From assembly GCF_003570925.1 (NCBI RefSeq), contig NZ_QXIS01000012.1:1-49136 (forward strand): a stretch of DNA of 49,136 nucleotides, in the 5' to 3' direction. Shown one piece after another: positions 25,662 to 34,639 of the stretch. The notes under the pieces are model-generated. The model searched no databases, had not been told where the DNA came from, and saw nothing but the letters and a program-made list of their open reading frames with translations. The position numbers and the translations under genes were made by a program. This stretch comes from Candidatus Cryosericum terrychapinii. Lineage in GTDB: Bacteria; Caldisericota; Caldisericia; Cryosericales; Cryosericaceae. The first letter of the stretch is position 1. Every line of letters starts with the position of its first letter.

Positions 25662-26966
25662 TCAGGGCTGCAGCCTCTCCATGTCGCGCGGAAACAAGAC
25701 GGCCTCGCGCAAGTTCGTCAGACCCGTCAGCTGCATGATGAAACGCTCCAGCCCAATGGCAAACCCACCGTGCGGTGGCATGCCAAAGCGGAATGTCTCC
25801 AGGTAGCCTGCTACGGCTTCCTGTGTCATGCCACGAGACTCCAGAGCCCTGGCATAGTCTTCGAACTTGTTGAGACGCTGCCCACCGGTGACCAGCTCAG
25901 TTCCCCGGAACAGAAGGTCGAATGAGTTGGAGTACTTGGGGTCGTCCGGGTTCGGCGCCGTGTAGAAGGGACGCTTTACCATTGGATATCCGGTGACGAA
26001 CAGGAAATCAGACTGGAAGGTCTCCTTGGCCCACTCGCCCAGCCACTTCTCGTGTTGAGGGGCAAGATCGGGTTCTCCCCGGCAATCCTCGCCGTGATGC
26101 TCGAAGATCCACTGCTGTGCGTCCGGGAAGTAGACGTGTGGAAAGCTCTCGGGCGCCAGCGGCATCTCGACCTTCAGAAGCTCCAGCTCCCTGGCGGAGT
26201 GCGTCGTGAGGTAGGAAAGGATCCCCCTTATGACGTCGGTCAGTAGGGCCATGACAGTCGTATGGTCCTTGATGAATCCCATCTCGGCGTCCATGCTGAC
26301 GTACTCGTTGAGGTGACGGATGGTCTGATGAGGCTCGGCTCTAAAGACAGGGGCCACCTCGTACACGCGTTCGAAGACACCGACCATCATCTGCTTGTAA
26401 AACTGGGGGCTCTGTGCCAAGTAGGCCTGCTTCCCGAAGTACTCGATTGCGAAAACGTTGGCACCTGACTCAGAAGCTGAGCCGATGATCTTAGGTGTCG
26501 CTACTTCGGTGAAACCCTTGCCGTCAAGGACCTCCCGAAATCCGTGGGCGACTGCAGCGCTGAGTTTGAAGATGGCCTGTTTGGAAGGAGCCCTGAGACC
26601 GACCATGGCATTGTCGAGAAATGTATCCAGATGTGCATTGATGACCGGCTTGTTGATCGGAAATGGCAACGCTTCGGTGACAGGAGACAACACCGTGAAG
26701 GAAGGGTCGTGCACTTCGTATCCGCCGGCAGCCTGAGGTTCGGCGACGACGGTGCCCTCGACCTGGATGACGCTCTCGACAAGCAGTCCGTCGATGGAAG
26801 CCACTGCCTCGGGAGCCTCCACGACGATCTGACAGATGCCAGAGCGATCGCGCAGGTGAACAAATACCATACCACTTCCCAACCTGCGAATGCGGTGCAT
26901 CCACCCTGCCATCATGATGCGTTCACCTGCGTGAGAGGATAGTTCGCTACTCAGCACACGTTCCAT
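25662..26966 (-). CDS. aspS: Aspartyl-tRNA synthetase, archaeal type, probably non-discriminating
   Basis: A 434-residue class-II synthetase of the short archaeal/eukaryal AspRS type; it lacks the GAD insertion of the about-590-residue bacterial enzyme. The anticodon-binding OB fold (AGWMHRIRRLGSGMVFVHL) is followed by motif 2 (VFRAEPHQTIRHLNEY) and motif 3 (GFAIGLERF). The His of GWMHRIR sits where discriminating archaeal enzymes have Trp, a change linked to charging both tRNA-Asp and tRNA-Asn. If so, Asn-tRNA would be made via GatCAB amidation. The start at 26966 follows GGAGGTTGAC; a start seven codons earlier has no site. Confidence 0.92.
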   Translation of the reverse strand: MERVLSSELSSHAGERIMMAGWMHRIRRLGSGMVFVHLRDRSGICQIVVEAPEAVASIDGLLVESVIQVEGTVVAEPQAAGGYEVHDPSFTVLSPVTEALPFPINKPVINAHLDTFLDNAMVGLRAPSKQAIFKLSAAVAHGFREVLDGKGFTEVATPKIIGSASESGANVFAIEYFGKQAYLAQSPQFYKQMMVGVFERVYEVAPVFRAEPHQTIRHLNEYVSMDAEMGFIKDHTTVMALLTDVIRGILSYLTTHSARELELLKVEMPLAPESFPHVYFPDAQQWIFEHHGEDCRGEPDLAPQHEKWLGEWAKETFQSDFLFVTGYPMVKRPFYTAPNPDDPKYSNSFDLLFRGTELVTGGQRLNKFEDYARALESRGMTQEAVAGYLETFRFGMPPHGGFAIGLERFIMQLTGLTNLREAVLFPRDMERLQP

Positions 26967-27036
26967 GTCAACCTCCACATATGACAATGGCCGCTCTCAG
27001 GGCAATCGCCCAGGACCGGCCCTCGATAACCCTATA

Positions 27037-27065
27037 AGGTTACTTCCTGACTGTCTTCCTGTCAA
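27037..27065 (-). promoter_or_regulatory. Candidate promoter of the aspS-leuS-...-ylqD operon
   Basis: Minus-strand TTGACA (27065-27060) is followed after 17 bp by TAACCT (27042-27037). The -35 element is perfect and the -10 element is weak. The predicted leader is about 65 bases. No T-box or riboswitch fold was recognised ahead of aspS or leuS. Confidence 0.45.
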
Positions 27066-27097
27066 CAGGGAACTGCTGATGAATCGACACGGCAAGA

Positions 27098-27238
27098 TCA
27101 TGGTGCGCCCAGGAGCTCCTGAACGTCATCATCATGAACCAGAGCAAACCGACGTCCAGTGCCACGTTCCAGTCCGGAACACACGTCTCGTTCCCACCTG
27201 TCGAGAAACCTGCTGTCGATCTTGCGTCCAGTAAGCAT
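27098..27238 (-). CDS. Possible small ORF, 46 residues
   Basis: A minus-strand frame from ATG at 27238 has a good ribosome site (GGAGG, six bases upstream) and ends at TGA, 27100-27098. The product (MLTGRKIDSRFLDRW..., ending DDDVQELLGAP) is charged and matches nothing recognised. It lies in a 440-base gap between divergent genes and just upstream of the aspS promoter. The only support is the ribosome site, so it may well be noncoding. Confidence 0.2.
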   Translation of the reverse strand: MLTGRKIDSRFLDRWERDVCSGLERGTGRRFALVHDDDVQELLGAP

Positions 27239-27332
27239 GGTCGGCCTCCATCATGTTGCCGCGCACGTTATAGGTCTCAGACCGGAGATGCGCAACCGAC
27301 GTTTCACACAGATTCTGTTCGCCGTATGACAG

Positions 27333-27360
27333 TTGATTGGCTGTCGCTTCATGGTAAACT
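27333..27360 (+). promoter_or_regulatory. Candidate promoter of the plus-strand hydrolase gene
   Basis: TTGATT (27333-27338) and TAAACT (27355-27360) are separated by 16 bp. The predicted start is about 40 bases before the hydrolase gene. Confidence 0.45.
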
Positions 27361-27408
27361 TAAAGTTTGGAGATCTGCAGACACATCTCCGAGCCGAGTG
27401 AGGCGCAG

Positions 27409-28275
27409 ATGGCATTGAGTGATCAGACAATCAAACTCGTGGATGGACGTGCCTTGGGGTATGCGGAATTCGGCGACCCATCAGGGAAGCCGGTGCTCTT
27501 CTTTCATGGGTTCCCGGCGTCGCGCCTCGAGGGTATGGCCCTGGACACTACCGCACAGGCAGTCGGTGTTCGACTCATCGCACCCGACAGGCCAGGGTTT
27601 GGTCTTTCGGATTCCAAAGTTGGACGCTCGTTTTCAGACTGGCCGGAGGACGTCATTCAGCTTGCTTCGCACCTCCGCATCTACGATTTCGCAGTTCTCG
27701 GCACCTCCGGAGGAAGTCCCTACGTCGTCGCGTGCGCAGACCGCATCTCTGAGAGACTGACCGCTGCGGGGATCGTCTCAGGCATTTCTCCCCTTCGCAA
27801 CCAGGCTGTTCGCCTGACAATGAACCCTGATCAGCGCCGGATGTTCGTCTCGGTAGCGCGCTTCCCCTGGCTTGCTCGCCGTATGCTCGCTCATAGCATG
27901 CAGGAGGTACAGGCCGACTTCCCCTCAGTGCTCAGCCGTATGGCAGCGGAACGACCCGATGTCGACAAGTCCGTACTCGAGCGACCAGACATCAAAGATA
28001 TGCTCCGCGAGAATCTGACCGAAGCGTTCAGACAGGGTGTAGCCGGCGCCGCACAGGAGCTGGCTCTCTATCCCGGCTCCTGGCGCATCGCGCTGAAGAA
28101 AGTCACATACCCGGTCCAGATATGGCAGGGACGCAAAGATGTCATCACACCTCCATCCATGGCGGACGAACTTGCATCTCTCCTTCCTCACACCCTGACA
28201 CGGTGGTATCCCGACGAGGGCCACTCCTTGCTGTTCGCTCGTTCAGAGGAGATCCTGAGACAACTCGTGTCCTGA
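27409..28275 (+). CDS. Alpha/beta hydrolase fold protein
   Basis: A 288-residue alpha/beta hydrolase. The first strand and oxyanion block is VLFFHGFPASRLEG, the nucleophile elbow is GTSGGSP, the acid lies in GRKDVITPP and the His in DEGHSLL. The start at 27409 follows TGAGGCGCAG; a 14-codon extension to 27367 has no site. It is unlinked to the other hydrolase (13656-14414), transcribed alone, and converges on the nitroreductase gene. The substrate is unknown. Confidence 0.85.
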   Translation: MALSDQTIKLVDGRALGYAEFGDPSGKPVLFFHGFPASRLEGMALDTTAQAVGVRLIAPDRPGFGLSDSKVGRSFSDWPEDVIQLASHLRIYDFAVLGTSGGSPYVVACADRISERLTAAGIVSGISPLRNQAVRLTMNPDQRRMFVSVARFPWLARRMLAHSMQEVQADFPSVLSRMAAERPDVDKSVLERPDIKDMLRENLTEAFRQGVAGAAQELALYPGSWRIALKKVTYPVQIWQGRKDVITPPSMADELASLLPHTLTRWYPDEGHSLLFARSEEILRQLVS

Positions 28276-28323
28276 CGCGCGAGTCCACCGTGCCGTTGCG
28301 ACAGACACGCCTGCATCGGGCGG

Positions 28324-28911
28324 TCAGTGAGGAATAGGCTCCCCAACCGGCTCTCCGTCCGGCACCCTGTCTATAAAGGCGATCCGTTCCAGCGGAAGGC
28401 GGGGCGGCCGCTCAACTTCATCATGTAACTGCTTTTCGGAGAGAATGGGGTTGGGGACCGTCGTGTGCTTGCCTACGATGACCAGCGTCAGTAGTCTCAT
28501 GTTCTCCGGTATTCCCAGCATCGGCTTTACCTCATCTGGACGAAAACCGGCAATCGGGTGCGCGACCAATCCCAGCTCAGTCGCCCGCAGAATCAGCAGG
28601 GCCGTTGCCATACCCGTGTCAAACCAGTTGTACTCGCGCTCCTTGATGACACAGTCCAATTCGGGCCGACTGAAGACGGCGATGATCATGGAGGCTCGTT
28701 CCGTCCATTGGTTGCCCTTCGTCATCGCCGTACACACTTTCGCCAGCATGTCGGGATCGCGAACGAACACATATCGCCACGGCTGGTTGTTGAAACACGA
28801 CGCCGAGAGACTTGCGGAACGGGCCAGGTCCCAGATCAGGTCGTCAGTGATAGCTACAGGATCAAAAGAACGATATGCCCTGCGGGCCTCGATAGCATTC
28901 TTTACATCCAT
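28324..28911 (-). CDS. Nitroreductase-family FMN oxidoreductase
   Basis: A 195-residue protein with the nitroreductase opening DVKNAIEARRAYRSFDP, in which the RRxxRxF arginines bind FMN phosphate. ASCFNNQPWRYVFV and a C-terminal ELGLVAHPIAGF block follow. The start at 28911 follows GGAGGCACCT; a nine-codon extension lacks a site. It is the second gene after the peroxiredoxin, 16 bp away. It probably reduces quinone or nitro compounds with NAD(P)H; as a pair they suggest oxidative or electrophile stress defence in an anaerobe. Confidence 0.88.
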   Translation of the reverse strand: MDVKNAIEARRAYRSFDPVAITDDLIWDLARSASLSASCFNNQPWRYVFVRDPDMLAKVCTAMTKGNQWTERASMIIAVFSRPELDCVIKEREYNWFDTGMATALLILRATELGLVAHPIAGFRPDEVKPMLGIPENMRLLTLVIVGKHTTVPNPILSEKQLHDEVERPPRLPLERIAFIDRVPDGEPVGEPIPH

Positions 28912-28927
28912 AGGTGCCTCCAAGTGA

Positions 28928-29395
28928 TCACTCTGCACAGTGCCCCAGTACTTCGTCGATGTCGGGCAGGTCGTGGACGGGATAGACCTTCACCCAGGTG
29001 ACATTGCCCGATGCGTCAATGAGCACGTTGGCACGCTCGGAGTATCCCTCAACGTCGCGGAACAGCCCATACGTAAGCGCCACGCCTCCATGGGGCCAGA
29101 AGTCGGACAACAGCATGGTCTCGGCGATGAGCAACTGTTTGGCCCATTGATTCTTCGACGGAACGGGATCGATGCTCATACCGAGTGCGACCGTGTTGAG
29201 GCGGGAGAAGTCCGCGAGGTGAGCTTCGAGCGCTTTCATCTGCTCGGCACACACTTTCGTCCATGCAAGGGGGTGCCAGGACAGCAGAACCTTCTTTCCC
29301 CGATAGTCGGCCAAGTGAATAGGCCGCTTCCGGTTGTCGTTCAAGGTAAAGTCAGGCGCGATATCACCGACGGCAATTCGTTTGATCTCTTCCAT
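28928..29395 (-). CDS. Peroxiredoxin (AhpC/TSA family, AhpE/Bcp-like)
   Basis: A 155-residue thioredoxin-fold peroxidase. APDFTLNDNRKRPIHLADYRGKKVLLSWHP is split here by function: the first part is the entry strand and the PLAWTKVCAEQ block holds the peroxidatic Cys in the P-x3-T-x2-C pattern. No resolving Cys is evident apart from the Cys near the C-terminus (LGHCAE). The start at 29395 follows AGGAGGAACAT; the 41-codon extension is not supported. It reduces peroxides, and its electron donor is unknown. Confidence 0.88.
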   Translation of the reverse strand: MEEIKRIAVGDIAPDFTLNDNRKRPIHLADYRGKKVLLSWHPLAWTKVCAEQMKALEAHLADFSRLNTVALGMSIDPVPSKNQWAKQLLIAETMLLSDFWPHGGVALTYGLFRDVEGYSERANVLIDASGNVTWVKVYPVHDLPDIDEVLGHCAE

Positions 29396-29446
29396 ATGTT
29401 CCTCCTGTGTCTGCTGTCGGTCATTCAAGCGACCGGCCGTGTTCTC

Positions 29447-29475
29447 AGTATGTCCGTCTGCGCCGCATGTGTCAA
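29447..29475 (-). promoter_or_regulatory. Promoter of the peroxiredoxin-nitroreductase pair
   Basis: Minus-strand TTGACA (29475-29470) and CATACT (29452-29447) are separated by 17 bp. The leader is about 45 bases and includes the AGGAGG site. Confidence 0.65.
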
Positions 29476-29568
29476 CGCAACAAGTTGGCGATCCTTTCCG
29501 TTTCACCACAGCATCCATGAAGCACGTCTACGCTGACTCTGTTGTCCATGTGAACGCATTGGATTGTG

Positions 29569-29639
29569 TCATTCGTGACCAATATGGCGATGAAGTTGGG
29601 ACATTATTGTACTACGATATGAATATCTCATTCGTGACC
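29569..29639. repeat. Short direct repeat TCATTCGTGACC
   Basis: TCATTCGTGACC occurs at 29569-29580 and again at 29628-29639, 59 bases apart, in the gap ahead of the BNR-repeat gene. Between the copies lies ATTGTACTA followed by CGATA, which resembles one half of the GntR palindrome at 351-374. No gene is seen from 29476 to 29789. Confidence 0.5.
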
Positions 29640-29789
29640 GATGTAGTCATGCGGTGAGAGGATGTGAGGGGATAAATGGATGACATGTACGGACCCCCAG
29701 ACCGCGGCGCTCTGCAAGTCTGTAGCAGAGAAGAGAACCAGAAGCGAAGGGTCAAGTACGTTCTTGGCACATCCAAGAGGAGGAGAGCA

Positions 29790-30248
29790 ATGAAACAACT
29801 GAGAACTCAAAAGTGGGTCACGTGTCTGTCCGTCATGTTGATTCTGGTCTTATGTCTTGCCCTGAGCCTTTCGAGTGCGCTGGTTCGTGCCCCCGCCGTA
29901 CAGGCAGCAGAGACGGATACTTGGATACAAGTGCCACTGTATGGAGGTCCTGTCTCGGTTCTTGCCATCAACCCCAAGGTGCCATCGACGCTGTATACCA
30001 GCACTGGTACCCAAGTCTTCCGCTCCACGGACGGTGGTGACATGTGGACAGCGTTGAACACCAGTTTCGCCACCACGAGTTCGCCTGTCACCGCTCTTGT
30101 CATTGATCCTGTCACGCCCTCCATCCTGTACGCTGGTACGTACGGCAGCGGCGTCTTCCGTTCTGCAGACAGCGGTGATACCTGGGAGCCGGTGAACGCT
30201 TGGCTCACCGATACTGGGAAAAGTGACCGCTGGGAAGGAGGGCATTGA
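29790..30248 (+). CDS. Short secreted protein with BNR/Asp-box repeats (probably truncated)
   Basis: A 152-residue product. The start at 29790 follows AGGAGGAGAGCA. A signal peptide (basic MKQLRTQKW, hydrophobic core, cleavage near VQAAE) leads to two Asp-box motifs, STDGGDMW and SADSGDTW, each preceded by SVLAINP/ALVIDP and TLYTS/ILYAGT strands. These are blades of a BNR/sialidase-type propeller. A complete propeller needs five or more blades, so only the first two remain and the frame ends soon after the second. It may be a remnant of a larger exported protein. Mobile-element debris lies directly downstream. Confidence 0.7.
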   Translation: MKQLRTQKWVTCLSVMLILVLCLALSLSSALVRAPAVQAAETDTWIQVPLYGGPVSVLAINPKVPSTLYTSTGTQVFRSTDGGDMWTALNTSFATTSSPVTALVIDPVTPSILYAGTYGSGVFRSADSGDTWEPVNAWLTDTGKSDRWEGGH

Positions 30249-30403
30249 TTGCCAGCGGTCTCTTGCATGATAGGGAAGCTTCCCTGGTTTGCAATTCCCC
30301 CGCGTCGACTCATCAATAATGGACGTGAAATGTCTCCGTCAACTCATGAGAACAAAGAGGTGAAGGGTAACAGAAGAGTGCCGGTCCTTCAGATGAGAAC
30401 AGA

Positions 30404-30826
30404 GTGGCGGGAATGGAGCTCACAAGAGAAGGGAACTCCGTCATCCGGAAGTTTGTTGGATATGACCGGCATGACACCTATGCTGAGATTGATCTGGTGA
30501 AACGGCCGTACAAGGCACTGCATCTCCTGGTGAACTGGTTCCTTCCCAGCCAGAAGCTCCTCCACATGGAGAGGGGTGGAAGCCACATTACTAAGGTGTA
30601 TGACCAAGCACAAACACCCTGTGCACGCATGCTGACGCGGGAGGATGTCTCAGAAGAGACAAAGAACAAGCTACGATCAATAGCGACAGAACTAGACCTG
30701 GCAAGCTTGTATCATGAAATCCTCCTCTGCCAGGAACAGCTGGATGAAATTGCCAAGAGAAGACAACCCCCGTCGATCAAGAAACGTGGGAACTATGCGT
30801 ACATCCTAGATGGGTCTACGGCGTGA
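30404..30826 (+). pseudogene. Transposase relic, C-terminal part only
   Basis: The 140-residue frame matches the C-terminal region of DDE integrase-type transposases seen in clostridial elements. The pattern includes SVIRKFVGYDRHDTY, LVNWFLPSQKLL, ITKVYDQAQTPCARML and SEETKNKLRSIATELDLASL. In intact relatives this region follows the catalytic core; here no core precedes it, and the frame opens abruptly at 30404. Terminal inverted repeats were not found. It is best called a decayed fragment. Confidence 0.7.
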
Positions 30827-31501
30827 TGGTCCACCGACGTTCTCTGGCGACTTGACGCGCAACAACTAGGCGTGACATGAGCCGGATACTGTCCCGACAC
30901 AACCATGCCCCACGTTACTACGGAATGTGCAGCGGCACGTCGTGCAGCAATACACAGGAACAGACAGCGAAGACCCTCTACTGAAAGAGGGAGACGTTCG
31001 AGCCGCAATTGAAGCCCGGCTGAGGTTGAAGGTACGGCACTCACGCGAGGTAAGAGCAGGGCGAGCGGACGTAACCGACATAGTTCGGCAGCTTGCTGGT
31101 TCATTCCCAACGAGTTGCGCCTACGTACCTTATGAGGATCGACACCACGCAGGTGCAAAGGTGAGCAAGAATCCGTCGCAACGATCGTAACCGGCCAAGC
31201 AGTATTCGCGGCCTGAGACAATCTCAGGGGGTATGCGTCTGGCCTCTCTATGCTGAAACTGTCCGCACGGAAAGTCGGGGCGTCAAGAGTGCCCGTAAAG
31301 CTTTGAAGGAACGAATACGCTGGCCGCACGCTGTCTCAGAAACACGGCTCGACAACTCATCGCTGCAAGCAGAACGGGCACTCATCAGAATCTCAAAATG
31401 CACTTTTGCGTTCACAACAGGGTGGAGACAACTGCAAGACATTTTCGGTCTTCTAAGCCTTCATCCGTGATTGAGGCTGTTGGAGGACGTATCTGTCTCA
31501 C
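30827..31501. other. 675-base stretch without a supported gene
   Basis: Several overlapping open frames exist on both strands (a plus-strand frame at 30927-31190 and minus-strand frames at 30793-31329 and 31248-31442). None has a good ribosome site, a recognisable motif or coding-like composition. No tRNA-like fold was seen. It probably holds mobile-element debris and the 3' region of the minus-strand carboxylate operon; no terminator hairpin was found for that operon. Confidence 0.5.
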
Positions 31502-31819
31502 CTACTTATCTACTATTAGGTCTCTAGCTACCTTACCCTCCAACGGCTTCACGCGCGTTGTTCTCCCACCCTCGACCAGAGTATGGCACGCCGGCGCGGC
31601 CTTGCCATCGATCTCCATTAGACATGAGTTGCAGGATTGCAGTCCACAGCAATAGCGCCTGAAACCCAGACTGCTGTCAAGGTTCATGAGAATGTATTCC
31701 AGCGCCTCGAGAACTGTCGTCTTGTCCTTTTCGTCAAGTGGAACCTTGAAGATGTCAAAATGTGGCGCTATTCCCAACGAAGCATCTTGTCTAAACACTT
31801 CCAGAGTGGCATAGGTCAT
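31502..31819 (-). CDS. Small 2Fe-2S protein, SdhB/FrdB N-terminal-like
   Basis: A 105-residue protein whose cysteine block RYCCGLQSCNSCLMEIDG...AC follows the 2Fe-2S pattern of succinate dehydrogenase/fumarate reductase iron-sulfur subunits. The flanking strands (LEVFRQDAS, TVLEALEYILMNLDSSLGFR) also match. The C-terminal domain with the 4Fe-4S and 3Fe-4S clusters of SdhB is absent, so it carries one cluster. The start at 31819 follows GAGGAGGTAGTGCG and lies four bases after the flavoprotein stop. It is the likely electron partner of that flavoprotein. Confidence 0.8.
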   Translation of the reverse strand: MTYATLEVFRQDASLGIAPHFDIFKVPLDEKDKTTVLEALEYILMNLDSSLGFRRYCCGLQSCNSCLMEIDGKAAPACHTLVEGGRTTRVKPLEGKVARDLIVDK

Positions 31820-31823
31820 CGCA

Positions 31824-33470
31824 CTACCTCCTCGCGGGAGAGACTGGAACTAGACGTACATCCCAACCATCGTCCATGCTCCGCAGGACAGTGTGGTTGA
31901 CTTCAGTGCTGAGCTCAGGGTAGTCGGTCCGGTAGTGTGCTCCTCTTGACTCCTTACGAGCTAAGGCCGCCGTCAAGACCGCGCCCGCTGTAGTGACCAT
32001 CGCTCTCGCATCAATGCAGCCGACCAGATCAAGGTTATAGATCAGCCCCTGACCGCAAGCGAGCTTCGGCAGCATGGCTTTGACTTCATCAATACGCTGC
32101 AACCCCGCAGTAAGGTCCGTCTCATTCCTGAACATGTGAGCATCCTTGTACATGATATCGCGCACCTCTTTGCGGATTTCCCGATGGTCGACGCTCCCCG
32201 TCTTTGAGCCCTCAACTAAAGTGTTGAGATAGTCAACCTCGCTGTTTACCTGATCTTGGTCAGCCTCAGGAACAGAGAGCATCGCAAGAGCTTCCTTGGA
32301 GGCCGCCTCACCGGCTCTGGCACCAAACACGATCATCTCTGGGAACGCGTTCCCGCTGACTCGTCGCCCGCCGTGCACGTTCCCGGAGACCTCGCCTGCG
32401 GCAAACAGGCCCGGCAGCGAAGTCTGTGTGTCCTTGTTGATTCTCACGCCACCCATACAGTACAGGGATCCAATTCCGACCTCAACGGGCTTCTGCCACG
32501 GCATAGCTTCCATATCGTCAAGAATCTTCCCTCGGAGCTCAGTGACCGGGTCCATCTTGCGGGACGTATCCCTCAATTCACCTCTCAGATCCATGATGAC
32601 TGGCCCGCGGCCCTCCGAAATCTCTCGCCAAACATCACGGGCAACGATATCAGAGTAAGGCCCCTCCCCAGGGGTCACGAATTCTTCGCCTTTTGCGTTG
32701 ACCATCTTGGCCCATGGCAAGCAGCGCATGCCCCGATTCGGTCCTCGGGCAGGCGTAATCGCGAATTGAATCTCCTCCATGTCCACCAGTTCGGCGCCAG
32801 CCCACGCGGCCATGGCGTATCCCGTCCCCGTGCTTCCAGTGGGGACACCCATCGGCTCCTGCGAGGTTAGAGGGTATAGCTCTCCGAGGCTTCCGGCCGC
32901 CAAGACGACCGTCTTGGCGGTACAGACACGTATCGTCCCATCCGACAGGCCGAGCGTCACGGCACCGACCACCCGACCCTTGCTAACCAGAAGTCTCGTT
33001 GCCAGATGGTTTTCGAGGATAGTAACATTAGACATACCCCTCAACTTGCCGTTCAGCGTACGCAATATCTCCCGCCCAGGGCAGAATAGTGATCTTGGGA
33101 ATCTCATCTGGGGTTCGGCAGGCTTGGGCGGAATGTTGAAGTTGACCTTGGCGCCAAACTCAGCCAGTTCCTTGGCTCTCATAGGCGCCTCTGACGTCAT
33201 GGTGTACACCAAGTCGGGATCATTCAGGTAGCAGCCCATACTTATGAGGTCTTCAGCGTGGATTTCGGGTGAGTCGCCGGGCCACATGGCTGCATGGTAC
33301 CCTCCGTTACCAGATGGAGTGAGTCCCCCTTGTCCCAGGGGAGAGCGGCTCACGAGGGTGACGGCGGCCCCGGCCATGGCAGCCGCAAGAGCCGCTCTGG
33401 CACCAGCACCACCAGCGCCGATAACAAGCACATCGCTCTTCTTGGTGTCAATGTGAAATCTATCACTCAC
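31824..33470 (-). CDS. Fumarate reductase/succinate dehydrogenase-like flavoprotein
   Basis: A 548-residue FAD oxidoreductase. VLVIGAGGAGARAALAAA (about residue 15) is the dinucleotide fold. LPGLFAAGEVSGNVHGGRRV and SGNAFPEMIVFGARAGEAA form the C-terminal FAD and substrate region, with the Arg equivalent to the active-site Arg of FrdA. The His for covalent FAD in SdhA is not evident. The GTG start at 33470 overlaps the preceding stop (TAGTG) with GGAAGG upstream. It probably oxidises or reduces a C-C bond of a polycarboxylate, passing electrons to the 2Fe-2S protein. TcuA (tricarballylate dehydrogenase) is a functional precedent; aspartate oxidase is another relative. Confidence 0.85.
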   Translation of the reverse strand: MSDRFHIDTKKSDVLVIGAGGAGARAALAAAMAGAAVTLVSRSPLGQGGLTPSGNGGYHAAMWPGDSPEIHAEDLISMGCYLNDPDLVYTMTSEAPMRAKELAEFGAKVNFNIPPKPAEPQMRFPRSLFCPGREILRTLNGKLRGMSNVTILENHLATRLLVSKGRVVGAVTLGLSDGTIRVCTAKTVVLAAGSLGELYPLTSQEPMGVPTGSTGTGYAMAAWAGAELVDMEEIQFAITPARGPNRGMRCLPWAKMVNAKGEEFVTPGEGPYSDIVARDVWREISEGRGPVIMDLRGELRDTSRKMDPVTELRGKILDDMEAMPWQKPVEVGIGSLYCMGGVRINKDTQTSLPGLFAAGEVSGNVHGGRRVSGNAFPEMIVFGARAGEAASKEALAMLSVPEADQDQVNSEVDYLNTLVEGSKTGSVDHREIRKEVRDIMYKDAHMFRNETDLTAGLQRIDEVKAMLPKLACGQGLIYNLDLVGCIDARAMVTTAGAVLTAALARKESRGAHYRTDYPELSTEVNHTVLRSMDDGWDVRLVPVSPARR

Positions 33471-34639
33471 TACAGCCACCTTCCATCCTTTGCTCCGCAG
33501 AGCAGCATGCCCGACGTCATCATCGTCCCAACGCTCTTACCGAATTCAGAACATAGAGAGACAAGGAGCACAGTATCTTCTTCCACCTTGTCGGTCTCCT
33601 TGGACGGGTACTCGTCCATATCGAACCCAATGCCTTCAGCCGCGGGTACGTCTGAGACCAGCGTCACGCCAATTTTCTTCGCTACGCTCTCCGCAGCAAC
33701 CCTTACCTGTGCCAGGGTCATCCCGGCCTTGACTTTCGATGGTAGCGTTGTTTTCAGACTCTCCAGAGCACTTAAGGCCTCTACCTCCTTGTCAGTCATG
33801 GGGCCCAGTTTGAAGACCTCGGCAACAACTCCCCAGTGCCTAGCGTACTGGGCTCCGACGAATGCCATCACAATGTCGCCCGCGTGGAGGTTAGAGCCGT
33901 CGGGGTAGCCGACTCTCTGCCCAACCCGTGAGCTAGGACTGCCAGCAATGCTGATGAGGATGTTAGTGTCCTCACATCCCTCGCGTCGAAGCACATAGTC
34001 CACGTACGCCGCGAGCTGAGTGGAGTCCCGGGCGACATCAGCACCCGTCTGAGCCTTCTCTCTCAGTGTATCAAAGCCCATTCTTGCTCGTTTGAGAGCG
34101 GCACCGATGCACTTGAGACTCGTAGAGTCCTTAGACGAGATACTCTTCTCAAACTCGGCAGTAACGTCCACCACAGATCGCCCTTCTAGGTTCTTCTTTA
34201 CAGCGCCCGATCGCCTGACGGGCATGGCACTCGTACCGACGAGGCCGATCGCACCTCCCTCCCCTGCGAGCTCTTTCGCTTTGGCGCAACCGTCCGCGAT
34301 GAACTTGCTGGCAGGATTGACCTTCTCGACTGGGCAGGTGGTAAAGCGGTCGACTTTGGGAAGATTTCGCAGCGGCTCGGTAGTGAAGAGAAACGGTCCT
34401 TCGTTCAGCCCAAGGACTGTCACACTCTCTCTGCCAAGGCCGTAGCACGGGTAGTTGGTGAGGTAACATCCTGGCGCGTTGTGGATGGCGTCCGAAAATA
34501 TGACCAGCGCCTGGACGTTGTTGGACATCATCATGGTCCTTACGACCGAGTTGCGGACCACGATTGCCTCATCTGGGATCAGGTGAGGGTGGCGGGCCAT
34601 ATACCCATGACGTAGTACGGGGAGTTTCGTATAGCTCAT
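33470..34639 (-). CDS. M24-fold protein lacking metal ligands, paralogue 2
   Basis: A 389-residue protein of the creatinase/aminopeptidase (M24) fold. An N-terminal creatinase-like domain (about residues 20-160) is followed by the pita-bread domain. Where active aminopeptidases have two Asp ligands, the sequence reads IVMAFVGAQYARHWGVVAEVF, with neither. The usual His block and the later Glu ligands are also missing (AEGIGFD, LLVSLCSEFG). It cannot be a standard metallopeptidase; it may be a metal-independent hydrolase like creatinase, or a noncatalytic subunit. The start at 34639 (GGAGGTGG upstream) overlaps the preceding stop by four bases (ATGA), so it is coupled to paralogue 1. Confidence 0.75.
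   Translation of the reverse strand: MSYTKLPVLRHGYMARHPHLIPDEAIVVRNSVVRTMMMSNNVQALVIFSDAIHNAPGCYLTNYPCYGLGRESVTVLGLNEGPFLFTTEPLRNLPKVDRFTTCPVEKVNPASKFIADGCAKAKELAGEGGAIGLVGTSAMPVRRSGAVKKNLEGRSVVDVTAEFEKSISSKDSTSLKCIGAALKRARMGFDTLREKAQTGADVARDSTQLAAYVDYVLRREGCEDTNILISIAGSPSSRVGQRVGYPDGSNLHAGDIVMAFVGAQYARHWGVVAEVFKLGPMTDKEVEALSALESLKTTLPSKVKAGMTLAQVRVAAESVAKKIGVTLVSDVPAAEGIGFDMDEYPSKETDKVEEDTVLLVSLCSEFGKSVGTMMTSGMLLCGAKDGRWL

Noticed and set aside
30793-31329. Minus-strand ORF of 178 residues
   Set aside because: The composition is Arg/Ser/Pro/Leu-rich without motifs, no ribosome site, and it overlaps the transposase relic.
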